Part shown: positions 34,211 to 43,560 of the stretch, piece by piece
How positions within the stretch are numbered: position 1 is the first letter of the stretch
How the letters are laid out: each line of letters opens with the position of its first letter
Source of the DNA: Longirhabdus pacifica
GTDB taxonomy: Bacteria > Bacillota > Bacilli > Paenibacillales > DSM-105158
Reading direction: 5' to 3'
NCBI RefSeq assembly: GCF_004115085.1
Contig: NZ_QXJP01000017.1
Span: 1-64,000, forward strand
Length of the DNA: 64,000 bases
Notes under the pieces: model-generated
What the model was told of the DNA's origin: nothing
Seen by the model: the letters and a program-made list of their open reading frames with translations, nothing else
Database searches by the model: none
Translations under genes and position numbers: made by a program

Positions 34211-35500
34211 TTAGGCCTCTACTCTGTACATACTTCTGATTTGTTGGACAACATCCAAGGCCTCCAACTGTCCAAGGACTTGCTTGAAATTTGACTTGCT
34301 TGCCTCGTGAGTAATCATGACAAGTTCAACAAAATCATGGTCTTCAACTGGTTGCTGTAATACGGATTCGATGCTAACATGACACGCTGCAAATATTTCT
34401 GTAATTTTAGCCAAAACACCTGCTTTATCTTGCACATGTAGTAGTAAAAAGTTTTTACTCATCACATCTTGCTCATCCATCATTTTTTTCTCTTTATATG
34501 GCATGGAGCTTGTTCTACCGTTGACGTTCAATTTTATATTTTTAGCGACAGAGACGACATCAGCAACGACAGAAGTTGCGGTAGGTAATTCACCCGCACC
34601 AGGTCCATAAAACATTGTTTCTCCTACTGCTTCTCCATGCACATAAATAGCATTGAACACGCCACCTACGGATGCAAGGGGATGTGTGTTTTTAATCATC
34701 GTTGGTTGAACAGATAAATAAACTTGATCTTCTTTTCGTTCAGCAATCGCTAATAATTTAATATCATAACCTAATTTCTTGCCATATGCTATATCTTCTT
34801 TCGAAACGTTCGTAATCCCTTCGACTAAAACGTCTTCCATTGCGATGGTCATATGAAATCCTAATGTACCTAATATGGCTATTTTATAAGCTGCATCAAA
34901 TCCACCGACATCGGACGTTGGGTCAGCTTCTGCATACCCTAATTGCTGCGCTTCATGTAAAACATCTTCAAAATCTGCGCCTTCCTCACTCATTTTTGAT
35001 AAAATATAATTTGTCGTACCATTAATAATACCCATCATTTTAGTAATACGATCTGAGGAAAAACCTTCTGAGATAGAACGTAGTATCGGGATGCCACCTG
35101 CTACACTGGCTTCGTACATAACATCGGATTGATTAACATTTGCTTCATGTAGAATTTCTGCACCGTGCAATGCCATTAAGTCTTTGTTGGCTGTAACAAT
35201 ATGCTTACCACGTCGCAAAGCCTCTATCATATATGCTTTCGTTTCTTCTATTCCCCCCATGACTTCAACGACAATGTCAATATCCGGGTCTTCAATCACG
35301 TCCAATGCATTCTCTGTAAATTTGTCCTGATCAATCTCAATACTGCGATCTTTATTTATATCTTTTACTAATATTTTTTTAATATGAATGTTGGCACCTA
35401 TTTTACTCTTTAAATCTTCCTGATGACCTTCTATTAACCTTACGACTCCTGTTCCTACTGTTCCTAATCCTAACAATCCAACTTGTATTGTATTATTCAT
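34211..35500 (-). CDS. hom: Homoserine dehydrogenase
   Basis: 429 residues. NAD(P)-binding GLLGLGTVGTGVVRL at the N-terminus, GGIPILRSISEG, INGTTNYIL and GADPTSDVGG-type substrate motif (AEADPTSDVGGFDAAYK, about residue 195), and a C-terminal ACT domain (from about 350) for threonine feedback. Reduces aspartate semialdehyde to homoserine. Second gene of the operon. Confidence 0.97.
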   Translation of the reverse strand: MNNTIQVGLLGLGTVGTGVVRLIEGHQEDLKSKIGANIHIKKILVKDINKDRSIEIDQDKFTENALDVIEDPDIDIVVEVMGGIEETKAYMIEALRRGKHIVTANKDLMALHGAEILHEANVNQSDVMYEASVAGGIPILRSISEGFSSDRITKMMGIINGTTNYILSKMSEEGADFEDVLHEAQQLGYAEADPTSDVGGFDAAYKIAILGTLGFHMTIAMEDVLVEGITNVSKEDIAYGKKLGYDIKLLAIAERKEDQVYLSVQPTMIKNTHPLASVGGVFNAIYVHGEAVGETMFYGPGAGELPTATSVVADVVSVAKNIKLNVNGRTSSMPYKEKKMMDEQDVMSKNFLLLHVQDKAGVLAKITEIFAACHVSIESVLQQPVEDHDFVELVMITHEASKSNFKQVLGQLEALDVVQQIRSMYRVEA

Positions 35501-35522
35501 ATATCTCCACTCCCTCTCATTA

Positions 35523-35966
35523 TCAACCTTGACCTACTACTTCTACTTTATGTACACCCTCCATCTGTTTTAACGATTGTATCCATTCATGCCACGATTC
35601 CAAAGGTTTTGAACTATCCACCGTCAACACAACATTAGCAATACCTTGTAAAGGAATAGACTGATGAATGGCTAGCACGTTCCCTTCCATTTCAGCCACT
35701 TTGACTAGTACATGAGATAATACACCAGATTGATGCCATAAATTCATGGATAAAGTAACCATCTTTTCTCTCTGTAACTGTTCGTAAGCAAAAATACCAT
35801 CTTTATACTTATAATAAGCACTTCTACTTATGCCTACTTTCTTCACAGCATCATGTATCGTACTCATATCTCCACTAGCAAGGAGCATCTTTGCCTCATA
35901 AGTCTTTAGTACTGCGTCAGGTAAAACATCTTCACGTACTAAGTAAAATTTGTCACTTGAAGACAA
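35523..35966 (-). CDS. pheB: ACT domain-containing protein PheB
   Basis: 147 residues if started at TTG 35966, which lies 8 nt after AGGAGG; the ATG at 35975 touches that site. FYLVREDVLPDAVLKTYEAK then a helix-turn-helix-like stretch (VGISRSAYYKYKDGIF) and a C-terminal ACT domain (SGVLSHVLVKVAEMEGNVL). PheB is a small ACT regulator usually next to pheA or hom; the mechanism is not established. First gene of the amino-acid operon. Confidence 0.88.
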   Translation of the reverse strand: MSSSDKFYLVREDVLPDAVLKTYEAKMLLASGDMSTIHDAVKKVGISRSAYYKYKDGIFAYEQLQREKMVTLSMNLWHQSGVLSHVLVKVAEMEGNVLAIHQSIPLQGIANVVLTVDSSKPLESWHEWIQSLKQMEGVHKVEVVGQG

Positions 35967-35983
35967 ACATATCATCCTCCTAC

Positions 35984-36041
35984 AGTAGACGTTTGTTTTT
36001 ATATAGTAGACATTATACAAAAAACAAACACCAGAAAGCAA
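35984..36041 (-). promoter_or_regulatory. Sigma-A promoter and spaced direct repeat in front of pheB
   Basis: Minus strand: -35 TTGCTT (36041-36036), 18-nt spacer, -10 TATAAT (36017-36012). GTCTACT occurs right after the -10 (36011-36005) and again 21 nt later (35990-35984), extended as TACTATA and TACTGTA. Two helical turns of spacing over the start site suggest an operator or an RNA element. Confidence 0.55.
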
Positions 36042-36051
36042 CACAAAAATA

Positions 36052-36083
36052 AAAGACCGCCTACTTGGGCGATCTTTTTGTCC
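36052..36083 (-). terminator. Terminator of the spo0B-obg transcript
   Basis: Stem AAAGATCGCC/GGCGGTCTTT with one G-T or mismatch pair, flanked by A and T runs on both sides, so it may work both ways. It lies 11 nt past the obg stop codon. Confidence 0.8.
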
Positions 36084-36093
36084 ATCTTACTTC

Positions 36094-37398
36094 TTATTCA
36101 TATTCCACATATTCAAATTCAAAATCTGCAACTCTAACCGTGTGGCCGTCTGCGGCACCTTTCCGTTTCAATGCATCATCTACACCCATTTTTCGCATAA
36201 TGTGTGTAAAGCGCGTAACGGAATCAGTATAGTTCATATTAGAACGTTTTAAAAGCGTCTCCAGCTTTTTACTCTCGACAACAAACGTATCATTTTCACG
36301 ACGAATGGTAAATGCATTTTCATCTTCTTTAGGTTCAAATTTGTATACTTTACGCTCTTCTTTTTCTTCTACTTCTTCTATTGGTGCAATTTGAGGTAAT
36401 GTATCTAAAATGTTAAACACTTTGTACATTAACTGATCTAACCCTTGATTAGATGCAGCAGAGATAGGATAAATGTTCACATCGATGTCTTGTTCTTTTA
36501 ATTTCTGCTCAAACTCAGAAAGGTGTTCTTCTGCTCCAGGCATGTCCATTTTGTTTGCAGCAACCACTTGTGGTCTCTCCGCTAACTTTTCGTTATATTG
36601 TTTTAACTCTTCATTAATTTTTACAAAGTCTTCAAATGGATCTCGGCCTTCTGTCGATGCCATGTCGATAACATGTACAATGACTTTTGTTCTTTCTACA
36701 TGTCGTAAAAATTCGTGACCTAAGCCCACACCTTCGGATGCACCTTCAATCAATCCTGGTAAGTCCGCTAAAACAAAACTTTTTCCTTCTTCTATACTAA
36801 CAACGCCCAGATTCGGAGAAAGGGTAGTGAAATGATATGAAGCTATCTTTGGCTTGGCCGCACTCACTACGGATAGCAAAGTGGACTTCCCGACACTAGG
36901 AAAACCTACCAAGCCAACATCGGCCATTAATTTTAATTCTAGCGTGACCCAACGTTCTTCTCCGCTTTCTCCCTTTTCTGCAATGTATGGGGCTGGGTTT
37001 TTAGGTGTAGCGAAGCGGCTATTCCCTCTTCCGCCCTTTCCACCTTTTGCGACTACCACTTGTTGCTTGTGGTTGGTTAAATCTGCAATAATTTGCTCTG
37101 TATCATCATCTACAATGACTGTTCCAGGAGGCACTCTAACAATATAATCTGCTGCATTTTTACCATGCTGATTTTTTGTTCGACCTGCGTCTCCTCTGTT
37201 CCCTTTAAAATGTTTTTGGTAGCGAAAATCCATTAATGTTCTTAGCCCTTCATCTACTTGAAAAATGACATCTCCGCCATCTCCACCGTCTCCGCCAAAT
37301 GGACCCCCTTCAGAAACATATTTCTCACGTCTAAACGCGACAATGCCGTCTCCGCCATCTCCACCTTTTACGAATATTTTTGCTTTATCTACAAACAT
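36094..37398 (-). CDS. obg: GTPase Obg (CgtA)
   Basis: 434 residues in three domains: the glycine-rich Obg fold (1-158, [17 protein letters not shown]), the G domain with P-loop [11 protein letters not shown] (about 165-175), [10 protein letters not shown] and NKMD, and a C-terminal OCT domain (from about 350). Essential GTPase of 50S assembly and stress control; in B. subtilis it also helps sigma-B and Spo0A activation. RBS GAGGTGATAAC. It follows spo0B as in B. subtilis. Confidence 0.97.
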   Translation of the reverse strand: MFVDKAKIFVKGGDGGDGIVAFRREKYVSEGGPFGGDGGDGGDVIFQVDEGLRTLMDFRYQKHFKGNRGDAGRTKNQHGKNAADYIVRVPPGTVIVDDDTEQIIADLTNHKQQVVVAKGGKGGRGNSRFATPKNPAPYIAEKGESGEERWVTLELKLMADVGLVGFPSVGKSTLLSVVSAAKPKIASYHFTTLSPNLGVVSIEEGKSFVLADLPGLIEGASEGVGLGHEFLRHVERTKVIVHVIDMASTEGRDPFEDFVKINEELKQYNEKLAERPQVVAANKMDMPGAEEHLSEFEQKLKEQDIDVNIYPISAASNQGLDQLMYKVFNILDTLPQIAPIEEVEEKEERKVYKFEPKEDENAFTIRRENDTFVVESKKLETLLKRSNMNYTDSVTRFTHIMRKMGVDDALKRKGAADGHTVRVADFEFEYVEYE

Positions 37399-37424
37399 GT
37401 TATCACCTCGTCACAGTAGTTGGA

Positions 37425-38192
37425 CTACTGCTCTTTCTCCTTGTTGTTAAGGGCGGATGCTGTCAAGTAAATCCAATCTTGCTCTAGCTGAAAATAAAAT
37501 TGAAAGTGATGCTTCAACACTACATCCTGTTGTATTTCTTGTATTTGTTTTCGAAACTCCATCGTATCATAATGACCATCATATTCAAACGCAACGAGCA
37601 GTTTCTCCTGATGTTCATGAAATCCAATTTGCAATTCATTAGGCTCACCACTAGACTTTTCAAACAGTTGAAATTTCTTTAATGTACGACAGATTAAATA
37701 GTCCAATTGCCCAACGTCCACTTTAAATTTTTGTATTTCAAGCAATGGGTCTACATCTACAGTTACTTTTGTAGTATGCCACGTTGCTTTTGCATTTAAA
37801 ATTTTCACCATGATGCTATTGATTCCAATGCTAAAAATCTTCCTGTTTTCTTCCGCAAAATCATTAATATTATCTACACATTGTTGTAATTTATCATATT
37901 TGCCCATCTGTAAATAGGCTTGCAGTAATTGCACCTGATTTAGCATATCATGACGTTGCATCCTCAATACTTCCACAATAAAAGTATCTTTTTCTTCTCT
38001 TAAGGCATGCTCTTGATGTTCTAATTGATGTTTATAATTGTACAATCCCATCATACTTAGAACAATAAAAACAAACCCAAAAATAATACGTAAAACTGAA
38101 GGTAGAGGAATAAAAATATATAATACAAACAGAAACAGAAATACGACAAATAATAAGAAATAATGTTGGTTAATATGTTTACTATCATTCAT
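37425..38192 (-). CDS. spo0B: Spo0B sporulation phosphotransferase with membrane anchor
   Basis: 255 residues from the ATG at 38192 (GGAG, 7-nt spacing). The central RMQRHDMLNQVQLLQAYLQMG contains the phosphorylated histidine; Spo0B passes phosphate from Spo0F to Spo0A. B. subtilis Spo0B is about 190 residues and soluble. Here about 60 extra N-terminal residues include two hydrophobic segments (YFLLFVVFLFLFVLYIF, VLRIIFGFVFIVLSMMG), so the protein should sit in the membrane like a sensor kinase. The C-terminal half is the degenerate ATPase-like domain. Confidence 0.85.
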   Translation of the reverse strand: MNDSKHINQHYFLLFVVFLFLFVLYIFIPLPSVLRIIFGFVFIVLSMMGLYNYKHQLEHQEHALREEKDTFIVEVLRMQRHDMLNQVQLLQAYLQMGKYDKLQQCVDNINDFAEENRKIFSIGINSIMVKILNAKATWHTTKVTVDVDPLLEIQKFKVDVGQLDYLICRTLKKFQLFEKSSGEPNELQIGFHEHQEKLLVAFEYDGHYDTMEFRKQIQEIQQDVVLKHHFQFYFQLEQDWIYLTASALNNKEKEQ

Positions 38193-38425
38193 AGCATTAC
38201 TCCGTCCTAATATAACTAACTTACTTATATACATCACTACTATATAAATGAGATGAAGTCAACAAGTAATTTAAAATATATCTAAACAGTATATTACTTC
38301 TTATTGTATGTAATTGAAAATTGAAAAAGAGAAGTCTTCTAAATAAGAACCTTCCCATTAAGTGTACTAATAAATGAGTTTTAATGCGAAACATAACAGA
38401 ATTAGTGTGTTGAAATTCATTTAAA

Positions 38426-38455
38426 AAAACCTAGCGAAAGATTCGCCAGGTTTTT
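38426..38455 (-). terminator. Terminator of the rplU-prp-rpmA operon
   Basis: Stem AAACCTGGCGAA/TTCGCTAGGTTT with one mismatch and a short loop, followed by a T-run on the minus strand, 8 nt after the rpmA stop codon. Confidence 0.9.
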
Positions 38456-38462
38456 GTGGAGT

Positions 38463-38759
38463 CTATGCTTGAGCGGCAGTTTCAGTAGGATATACACTTA
38501 CTTTTTTGCGATCGCGTCCCCAGCGTTCGAATTTTACAACACCAGATTCTTTTGCAAACAAAGTATCGTCAGATCCAATACCAACATTTGTACCTGGGTG
38601 AATCTTAGTACCACGTTGTCTTACTAAAATGTTCCCCGCTTTTACGAATTGTCCGTCAGCACGCTTTGCACCAAGACGCTTAGAAATACTGTCACGACCA
38701 TTTTTCGTCGAACCTACCCCTTTTTTGGATGCAAACAACTGCAAATTCAATTTGATCAT
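38463..38759 (-). CDS. rpmA: 50S ribosomal protein L27
   Basis: 98 residues. Begins [20 protein letters not shown]: the Firmicute L27 N-terminal extension, which is cut after LQLFA by the protease Prp encoded just upstream. [19 protein letters not shown] is standard L27. The ATG overlaps the prp stop codon by 4 nt, and GGAGG lies inside the prp end. Confidence 0.98.
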   Translation of the reverse strand: MIKLNLQLFASKKGVGSTKNGRDSISKRLGAKRADGQFVKAGNILVRQRGTKIHPGTNVGIGSDDTLFAKESGVVKFERWGRDRKKVSVYPTETAAQA

Positions 38760-39106
38760 TCTGGAGCACCTCCTCTTTTTATAACGTTAATATGGATAAA
38801 GTCACCATAAGACTGTTCAATCGTTTGTAGCATGGAAATCATCGTGCGAAAGATAACCTGCAAATTGTGCTCCTGTTGCTTATCACTAAGCAGACACACA
38901 TTCACTTGCAGTAGCCCATCCTCCATCTTATACGCAGGTTCAAAGCTTAGTTCATGCTCTATCGCATTCACTGTGCCTACCACTACAGCAGATACACCTG
39001 CACATACGATGTCTTTTCCAGGATCGTCATAATAAGCGTGTCCTTCAACATGATAACCTTCTACACGATCTAATGCACTATCATGAAAAATAGAAATATG
39101 AATCAT
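38756..39106 (-). CDS. prp: Ribosomal-processing cysteine protease Prp
   Basis: 116 residues. Removes the N-terminal extension of L27. The catalytic His is in EGHAYYDD (about residue 22) and Cys in [13 protein letters not shown] (about residue 34). Located between rplU and rpmA as in other Firmicutes, with 3 nt to rplU and a 4-nt overlap with rpmA. No clear ribosome binding site, so it is likely coupled to rplU translation. Confidence 0.93.
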   Translation of the reverse strand: MIHISIFHDSALDRVEGYHVEGHAYYDDPGKDIVCAGVSAVVVGTVNAIEHELSFEPAYKMEDGLLQVNVCLLSDKQQEHNLQVIFRTMISMLQTIEQSYGDFIHINVIKRGGAPE

Positions 39107-39109
39107 GAA

Positions 39110-39421
39110 TTATGCTTCTATTTTCTCAATCACTACTTTCGTAAAAGGTTGACGATGACCTTGTTTACGACTGTAATTTTTCTTTGGTTTGTATTTGAAT
39201 ACAACTAATTTTTTGCCTTTACCGTGCTTTTCAATTTTAGCGGATACTTTTGCTCCAGAAACGCTAGGGTTTCCTACAACTAATCCGTCTTCTTTAGAAA
39301 CAGCCAATACGTTATCGAAAGTGATTTGTTCTCCTTCTACAACGTCCAACTTTTCAAGAAAAAGCACATCGCCTTCTTGTACTTTATATTGTTTTCCACC
39401 AGTTTGAATAATTGCGTACAT
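39110..39421 (-). CDS. rplU: 50S ribosomal protein L21
   Basis: 103 residues. [18 protein letters not shown] and [17 protein letters not shown] are L21 signatures. First gene of rplU-prp-rpmA; RBS AGGAGGTGCAAC. Preceded by an L21 leader RNA and a sigma-A promoter, so L21 probably limits its own synthesis. Confidence 0.98.
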   Translation of the reverse strand: MYAIIQTGGKQYKVQEGDVLFLEKLDVVEGEQITFDNVLAVSKEDGLVVGNPSVSGAKVSAKIEKHGKGKKLVVFKYKPKKNYSRKQGHRQPFTKVVIEKIEA

Positions 39422-39528
39422 TGTTGCACCTCCTCATGTCCAAGACTCGCCTTTTAAGGTGAAGCGATAAAGCTTACTTTTTACCTTAATTAGAGCGGTT
39501 ACCGCATGTGGCTAACACACACAACCTT
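39422..39528 (-). ncRNA. L21 ribosomal protein leader
   Basis: The transcribed region upstream of rplU contains CGGTAACCGC, paired arms AAGGTAAAAAGTAAGC and GCTTTATCGCTTCACCTT, and GGCGAGTCTTGGACATGAGG next to the ribosome binding site, which agree with my memory of the L21 leader family in Bacillales. Binding of L21 there would reduce expression of the operon. Confidence 0.75.
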
Positions 39529-39529
39529 G

Positions 39530-39558
39530 ATAATACCATACTATATTCATTAAATCAA
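39530..39558 (-). promoter_or_regulatory. Sigma-A promoter of rplU-prp-rpmA
   Basis: Minus strand: -35 TTGATT (39558-39553), 17-nt spacer, -10 TATTAT (39535-39530) with a TGG extension just upstream. Transcription would begin at the start of the L21 leader. Confidence 0.7.
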
Positions 39559-39576
39559 TACTTCAACACGATACTG

Positions 39577-40806
39577 TTACCTCGTCAATCTTCCAGTTCC
39601 ATTACATGTCGAGCACACACTAACTTGATCTTGGAATGAATGATCTCTTACCTTTTTGCGTGTTATTTCTAGTAAACCTAATTTGGTCCAGCCAATCACT
39701 ACAGATTTCGTTCGGTCTTGCTGTAAACCATGCTCTAATAATAAAGTAATTTGTTGGATATGATCTTCTTCTTCCATATCAATAAAATCTACAATGATGA
39801 TGCCACCAATATCTCTTAACCGAAGTAAAGTAATGATCTTAGATGCTGCTTCCATATTTGTCTGAAATACCGTCTGTTCCAAGTTTTTTGAACCGGTAAA
39901 CTTTCCAGTATTGACATCAATGACTGTCATCGCTTCAGTATGATCAATGACAATATAACCACCTTGTTCTAACCAAACTTTACGATAAAACATCTTTTGA
40001 ATCTGTTCTTCAACTCCATAATACTGAAACAAATTTTCATGCTCTTCGTATTTTACTCTACTTTCCAAATCTTTTGAGAAAAAAGAGCAAATCCGCTGTA
40101 TTTCTTCTTTTACTTTTTTATCATTAACGATCAGTTCATCAATGTGTTCTGTATATAAATCTCTCACGAAACGTGGAATGAGATCTAGTTCATGATAAAT
40201 CATCGTAGGTGCTTTTACGTGCTCTTTTTTGTCATTCATATCTTTCCAAAGCTGCCTCAAGTACAAAAGATCTTGTAACAACGCTTCTTCATCTTCGTCC
40301 TTTGCGGCAGTTCGAATTATAATGCCTTCACCGTCTTGTGTTGCATCATTCATCAAATCTCTTAATCGCGTTCTTTCGGACTCATCTTCTATTTTTCTGG
40401 AAATACCAATATAATTTGCAGCTGGCATGTACACTAGCCATCTACCTGGGATAGAGAAATGTGTTGTAACCCTCGCTCCCTTATTTCCAAAAGCTTCTTT
40501 CACTACTTGCACCACAATGGTTTGTCCAACTTTTACTAGCTCATGTATCGACGGTTTCTCCTTAGGCTGTTGCTCGAAATTAGCGGGTAACATATCATTA
40601 ATATACAAAAAGGCATTCTTACCCACTCCAATGTCCACAAAAGCAGCATCCATCCCACGCAAAACATTGACGACTTTTCCTTTATAAATATTTCCTACTA
40701 TATGTTTATGGCTATCTACTTCGTAATCATATTCTATTAATTGCTTATCGTGTAATAACGCAGCTTTCGACATATGATGTTCGCTATGGATGATTATTCT
40801 GTTCAT
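39577..40806 (-). CDS. rng: Ribonuclease G/E family endoribonuclease
   Basis: 409 residues. An S1-like region (GNIYKGKVVNVLRGMDAAF, residues about 38-60), then the catalytic DNase-I-like domain with the Mg-binding acidic residues in VIDVNTGKFTGSK (about residue 295) and IIIVDFIDME, and a C-terminal CSTCNGTG zinc-link-like motif. Cuts single-stranded RNA. B. subtilis lacks this family and uses RNase Y. Located between spoIVFB and rplU; RBS GGGGAGG. Confidence 0.93.
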   Translation of the reverse strand: MNRIIIHSEHHMSKAALLHDKQLIEYDYEVDSHKHIVGNIYKGKVVNVLRGMDAAFVDIGVGKNAFLYINDMLPANFEQQPKEKPSIHELVKVGQTIVVQVVKEAFGNKGARVTTHFSIPGRWLVYMPAANYIGISRKIEDESERTRLRDLMNDATQDGEGIIIRTAAKDEDEEALLQDLLYLRQLWKDMNDKKEHVKAPTMIYHELDLIPRFVRDLYTEHIDELIVNDKKVKEEIQRICSFFSKDLESRVKYEEHENLFQYYGVEEQIQKMFYRKVWLEQGGYIVIDHTEAMTVIDVNTGKFTGSKNLEQTVFQTNMEAASKIITLLRLRDIGGIIIVDFIDMEEEDHIQQITLLLEHGLQQDRTKSVVIGWTKLGLLEITRKKVRDHSFQDQVSVCSTCNGTGRLTR

Positions 40807-40902
40807 ACATCCTCCCCATAAGCACTAATCTAATGATGTAGAGTGGAGACTTTGTGCCTCATATCACTCCAGACATACATTGATTTTTATTATAAACTTA
40901 TT

Positions 40903-41790
40903 TTACATGAAAAGATCAGATACTGCACACTTCCGCTTTGTTTTACTAAAAAAACATTGTATGATTTGCTTTTCCGTAACAAACTGCTCTACTTTTCCAC
41001 TTTCATTGACGACAAAAATACAGTGTTCTTTATCTCTTCGGAAACATCGTGCAATATGTTGAATGGAAGCTGCACGCTTCACATACAAAGGATGCATTTT
41101 ACCATGGCTATCTTTACTATTTGTTTCTGCATCATATTTTCGTAGTTCCCTATGTACTAAAAAACGAAAAAACGTATATTGAATATTTTTATAATCGTGC
41201 CAATTAGAATAAATTAAAAACAAAGAGACGATAAAAATATTGAAGTTCCATTGTAAGAAAGGATGCGGAAAAAATAACAAACATAACGATGCGGCGCTAA
41301 GTATCATACTAAACCAATGCGACCAATAAACGGCACGGAAATAAGGCAGGTAATAACTAAGTAATGCTTGTCCAATCTTCCCACCATCTAAAGGTAAAAT
41401 GGGGATTAAATTGAATATAGCAATCATCGCATTTACATAAATAAAATATTGTGACCATGCTGATTCCCATATACCGAGCGTCATCATACACCATGTAAAA
41501 ACGATCATCAGAACATTTTGCAGTGGACCAGCTAATGCTACTACAATTTCTTGCCAAAGCGGGATACTGGCCTGCTCATCCATAGAAGCGACGCCACCAA
41601 AAGGCAACATCTTTATTTCTTTTATTCTCCAACCGAAACTTTTTGCAGCATATACATGACCTAATTCATGTACAAACACAATACAAAATAACGTAAATAA
41701 CTCTATAAAATACCCTGTGAGTAGAGAAGCACCCATCACAAATACAAAAAGAGGATGTAAGCGCACTTGAATTCCTAATATTTTAATCAA
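40903..41790 (-). CDS. spoIVFB: SpoIVFB, intramembrane protease that processes pro-sigma-K
   Basis: 295 residues. Site-2-protease (M50) with zinc motif FVHELGHVYAAKSFGW (HExxH, about residues 40-44) and NLIPILPLDGGKIGQ (about 140). Six membrane segments, and a cytosolic C-terminal CBS-like part (VKRAASIQHIARCFRRDKE). It releases active sigma-K in the mother cell. Overlaps spoIVFA by 8 nt. Its inhibitory partners SpoIVFA and BofC are also present. Confidence 0.95.
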   Translation of the reverse strand: MIKILGIQVRLHPLFVFVMGASLLTGYFIELFTLFCIVFVHELGHVYAAKSFGWRIKEIKMLPFGGVASMDEQASIPLWQEIVVALAGPLQNVLMIVFTWCMMTLGIWESAWSQYFIYVNAMIAIFNLIPILPLDGGKIGQALLSYYLPYFRAVYWSHWFSMILSAASLCLLFFPHPFLQWNFNIFIVSLFLIYSNWHDYKNIQYTFFRFLVHRELRKYDAETNSKDSHGKMHPLYVKRAASIQHIARCFRRDKEHCIFVVNESGKVEQFVTEKQIIQCFFSKTKRKCAVSDLFM

Positions 41791-42631
41791 ATGGTATCAC
41801 GCCCGCTGGATCAATAAATGTTTCGTCCTGCTTCATGGCAATAAATAAAGGACCGTACGTTTGTCCATCATATTTTAGGGTGCCAATAACATCCCCTCCA
41901 CTTACCCAATCCCCAACTTTTAAATTACTTTCTTCTAAATAACCATAAATACTTTGTATATTACCACTATGCTGGACAACCACCGTGTTGCCCCATTCTA
42001 CTGTATCATTCACTAACAGCACTCTTCCTTCGTCTACGACTCTCACCTTTTCATCCAACATTTCCACCATTTCAATGCCATAGTGATGTTTCGAAAAAGG
42101 TACATGAATACTGCCGATGACAGGTAAATTCCATTCATTTAATGTTTTCGTTGTGACTTTTTGTGGTTCACTGTCCTTACGATAAACTGGCAAAATACTC
42201 GGTGCACTACCAAATGTTTGCTCATACCACAGCGTCACACGCTGCAAGTCCCCATCATCATACAGTACGTTTTTTACTGTATTTTGCCCTATCATCGCTA
42301 TTGGAGTAGAAAATTGAAACATTATCCAAATGATTCCGTATAAAAAGATACTAACTAACCATCTATACTTCATTCCTCTTGTAACAAATGAAAACCAATG
42401 ATGGTGTGGATCTTTCACTTCGCCCCATTCCTTCATTTTTTGTTTCCATTGCCATTCTGGATCATTAGATCTTGATGACTCACTGTGTGCTTTTTTTTCT
42501 AGATCTTCATGGAGTTGATTGTCCACATTTACCTTATAATAAGAGGGAGAGACTTGTTTATTGAAAGTATGACTTTCATTTAAAATTTGTTCAATACGAT
42601 GACGTCTTCTGTTTTGTATCGATTTTTTCAT
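41783..42631 (-). CDS. spoIVFA: SpoIVFA, regulator of SpoIVFB
   Basis: 282 residues. A basic N-terminal cytosolic part, one membrane segment (WLVSIFLYGIIWIMFQF, about residues 90-107), and a C-terminal peptidase-M23-like domain without the zinc residues (VQHSGNIQSIYGYLEESNLKVGD). Holds SpoIVFB inactive until SpoIVB cleaves it. First gene of the spoIVF operon; a repeat (locus E) lies between it and a divergent gene. Confidence 0.92.
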   Translation of the reverse strand: MKKSIQNRRRHRIEQILNESHTFNKQVSPSYYKVNVDNQLHEDLEKKAHSESSRSNDPEWQWKQKMKEWGEVKDPHHHWFSFVTRGMKYRWLVSIFLYGIIWIMFQFSTPIAMIGQNTVKNVLYDDGDLQRVTLWYEQTFGSAPSILPVYRKDSEPQKVTTKTLNEWNLPVIGSIHVPFSKHHYGIEMVEMLDEKVRVVDEGRVLLVNDTVEWGNTVVVQHSGNIQSIYGYLEESNLKVGDWVSGGDVIGTLKYDGQTYGPLFIAMKQDETFIDPAGVIPFD

Positions 42632-42748
42632 ATCTCTTCTTTCACCTCATACAATAAAATGTTCAACGTTCATTACCTTTCACTGCTTGTTTCATTCTTA
42701 TGTTGGAGAAGCGAGAGATATGACTTGGCTAAAAGGTTGTTGAAATAC

Positions 42749-42880
42749 GTAAGTTGAAGAAACAAGTTCAATCAACTTATTACCACTATTCATAAGATGG
42801 AGAAATCACAATTTTACAACCTTTACGCCTAGCTACTGAGGCGTAAACTTGATTTCCATTATTTCTTCATCCAATATATT
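42749..42880. repeat. Interspersed double-hairpin repeat, locus E (1 copy, reverse)
   Basis: One full unit: small hairpin AAGTTGAAGAAACAAG..CAACTT, then TATTACCACTATTCATAAGATGGAGAAAT-type spacer, then the large hairpin with core CTTTACGCCT/AGGCGTAAA. It fills the divergent intergenic region between spoIVFA and the YbjQ-like gene, so it lies upstream of both. Confidence 0.9.
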
Positions 42881-42899
42881 AAATTGGAGGGATTAGACT

Positions 42900-43226
42900 A
42901 TGATGATAACAACGACAGAACATATGAAAGGTTATGAAGTTACGGAAGTGCTGGGTTCCACGTTTGGTGTGGTCGTTAGAGCACGTGGACTAGGTGGAGA
43001 TATTACAGCAAGCATTAAAGGATTATTTGGTGGAGAGATCAAACAATATACCCAAATGATTGAAGACGCTCGAAAGCAAGCCATCGATCGCATGGTTGAA
43101 AATGCAGCTCAGATGGGTGGAAATGGCATTACGATGATGCGTTTTGATAGTGGTGATGTGGGAAGTAATATGAGTGAGGTCGTTGCATATGGTACTGCTG
43201 TAAAAATAAGAAAAATAGTGGAATGA
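42900..43226 (+). CDS. YbjQ (UPF0145) family protein
   Basis: 108 residues. ITTTEHMKGYEVTEVLGSTF at the start, GLGGDITASIKGLFGGEI and a C-terminal VVAYGTAVKI strand are typical of this small heavy-metal-binding-like domain (DUF74). Forms pentamers in other species; function unknown. RBS GGAGG 9 nt upstream. Followed by a small membrane protein gene, probably in one transcript. Confidence 0.85.
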   Translation: MMITTTEHMKGYEVTEVLGSTFGVVVRARGLGGDITASIKGLFGGEIKQYTQMIEDARKQAIDRMVENAAQMGGNGITMMRFDSGDVGSNMSEVVAYGTAVKIRKIVE

Positions 43227-43254
43227 GAGATATTGAGGAAGGAGTGAGGTCTAA

Positions 43255-43494
43255 ATGGAATTCGAATTTAGTCTACTATGGTTAATGATTAATATCTCGA
43301 TCATCATCATTATTTGTATTATTGGGTATGCTGTATATGATAAAAGATATAAAGCAGAGGAAAAGAACACGAACGAATACAATGAAAATCTAGTTAAAAC
43401 GAAAGAAATATTCATTGATCCAAAAGACGGAAAAAAATATCGAGTGTACTTCAATCCAGACAATGGAAAACGTTCATATATACAGGAAGATTAG
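43255..43494 (+). CDS. Small membrane protein, hypothetical
   Basis: 79 residues. One N-terminal membrane segment (LMINISIIIIICIIGYAVYD) followed by a charged cytosolic tail with IDPKDGKKYRVYFNPDNGKR. RBS AAGGAGTGAGG. No family is recognised; co-transcription with the YbjQ-like gene is likely (28-nt gap). Confidence 0.65.
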   Translation: MEFEFSLLWLMINISIIIIICIIGYAVYDKRYKAEEKNTNEYNENLVKTKEIFIDPKDGKKYRVYFNPDNGKRSYIQED

Positions 43495-43560
43495 AATGTA
43501 GGACATTATAGATAAAAGATGATGAGGTTAGAAATGAAGAAACTAAAAATAAAGAACATC

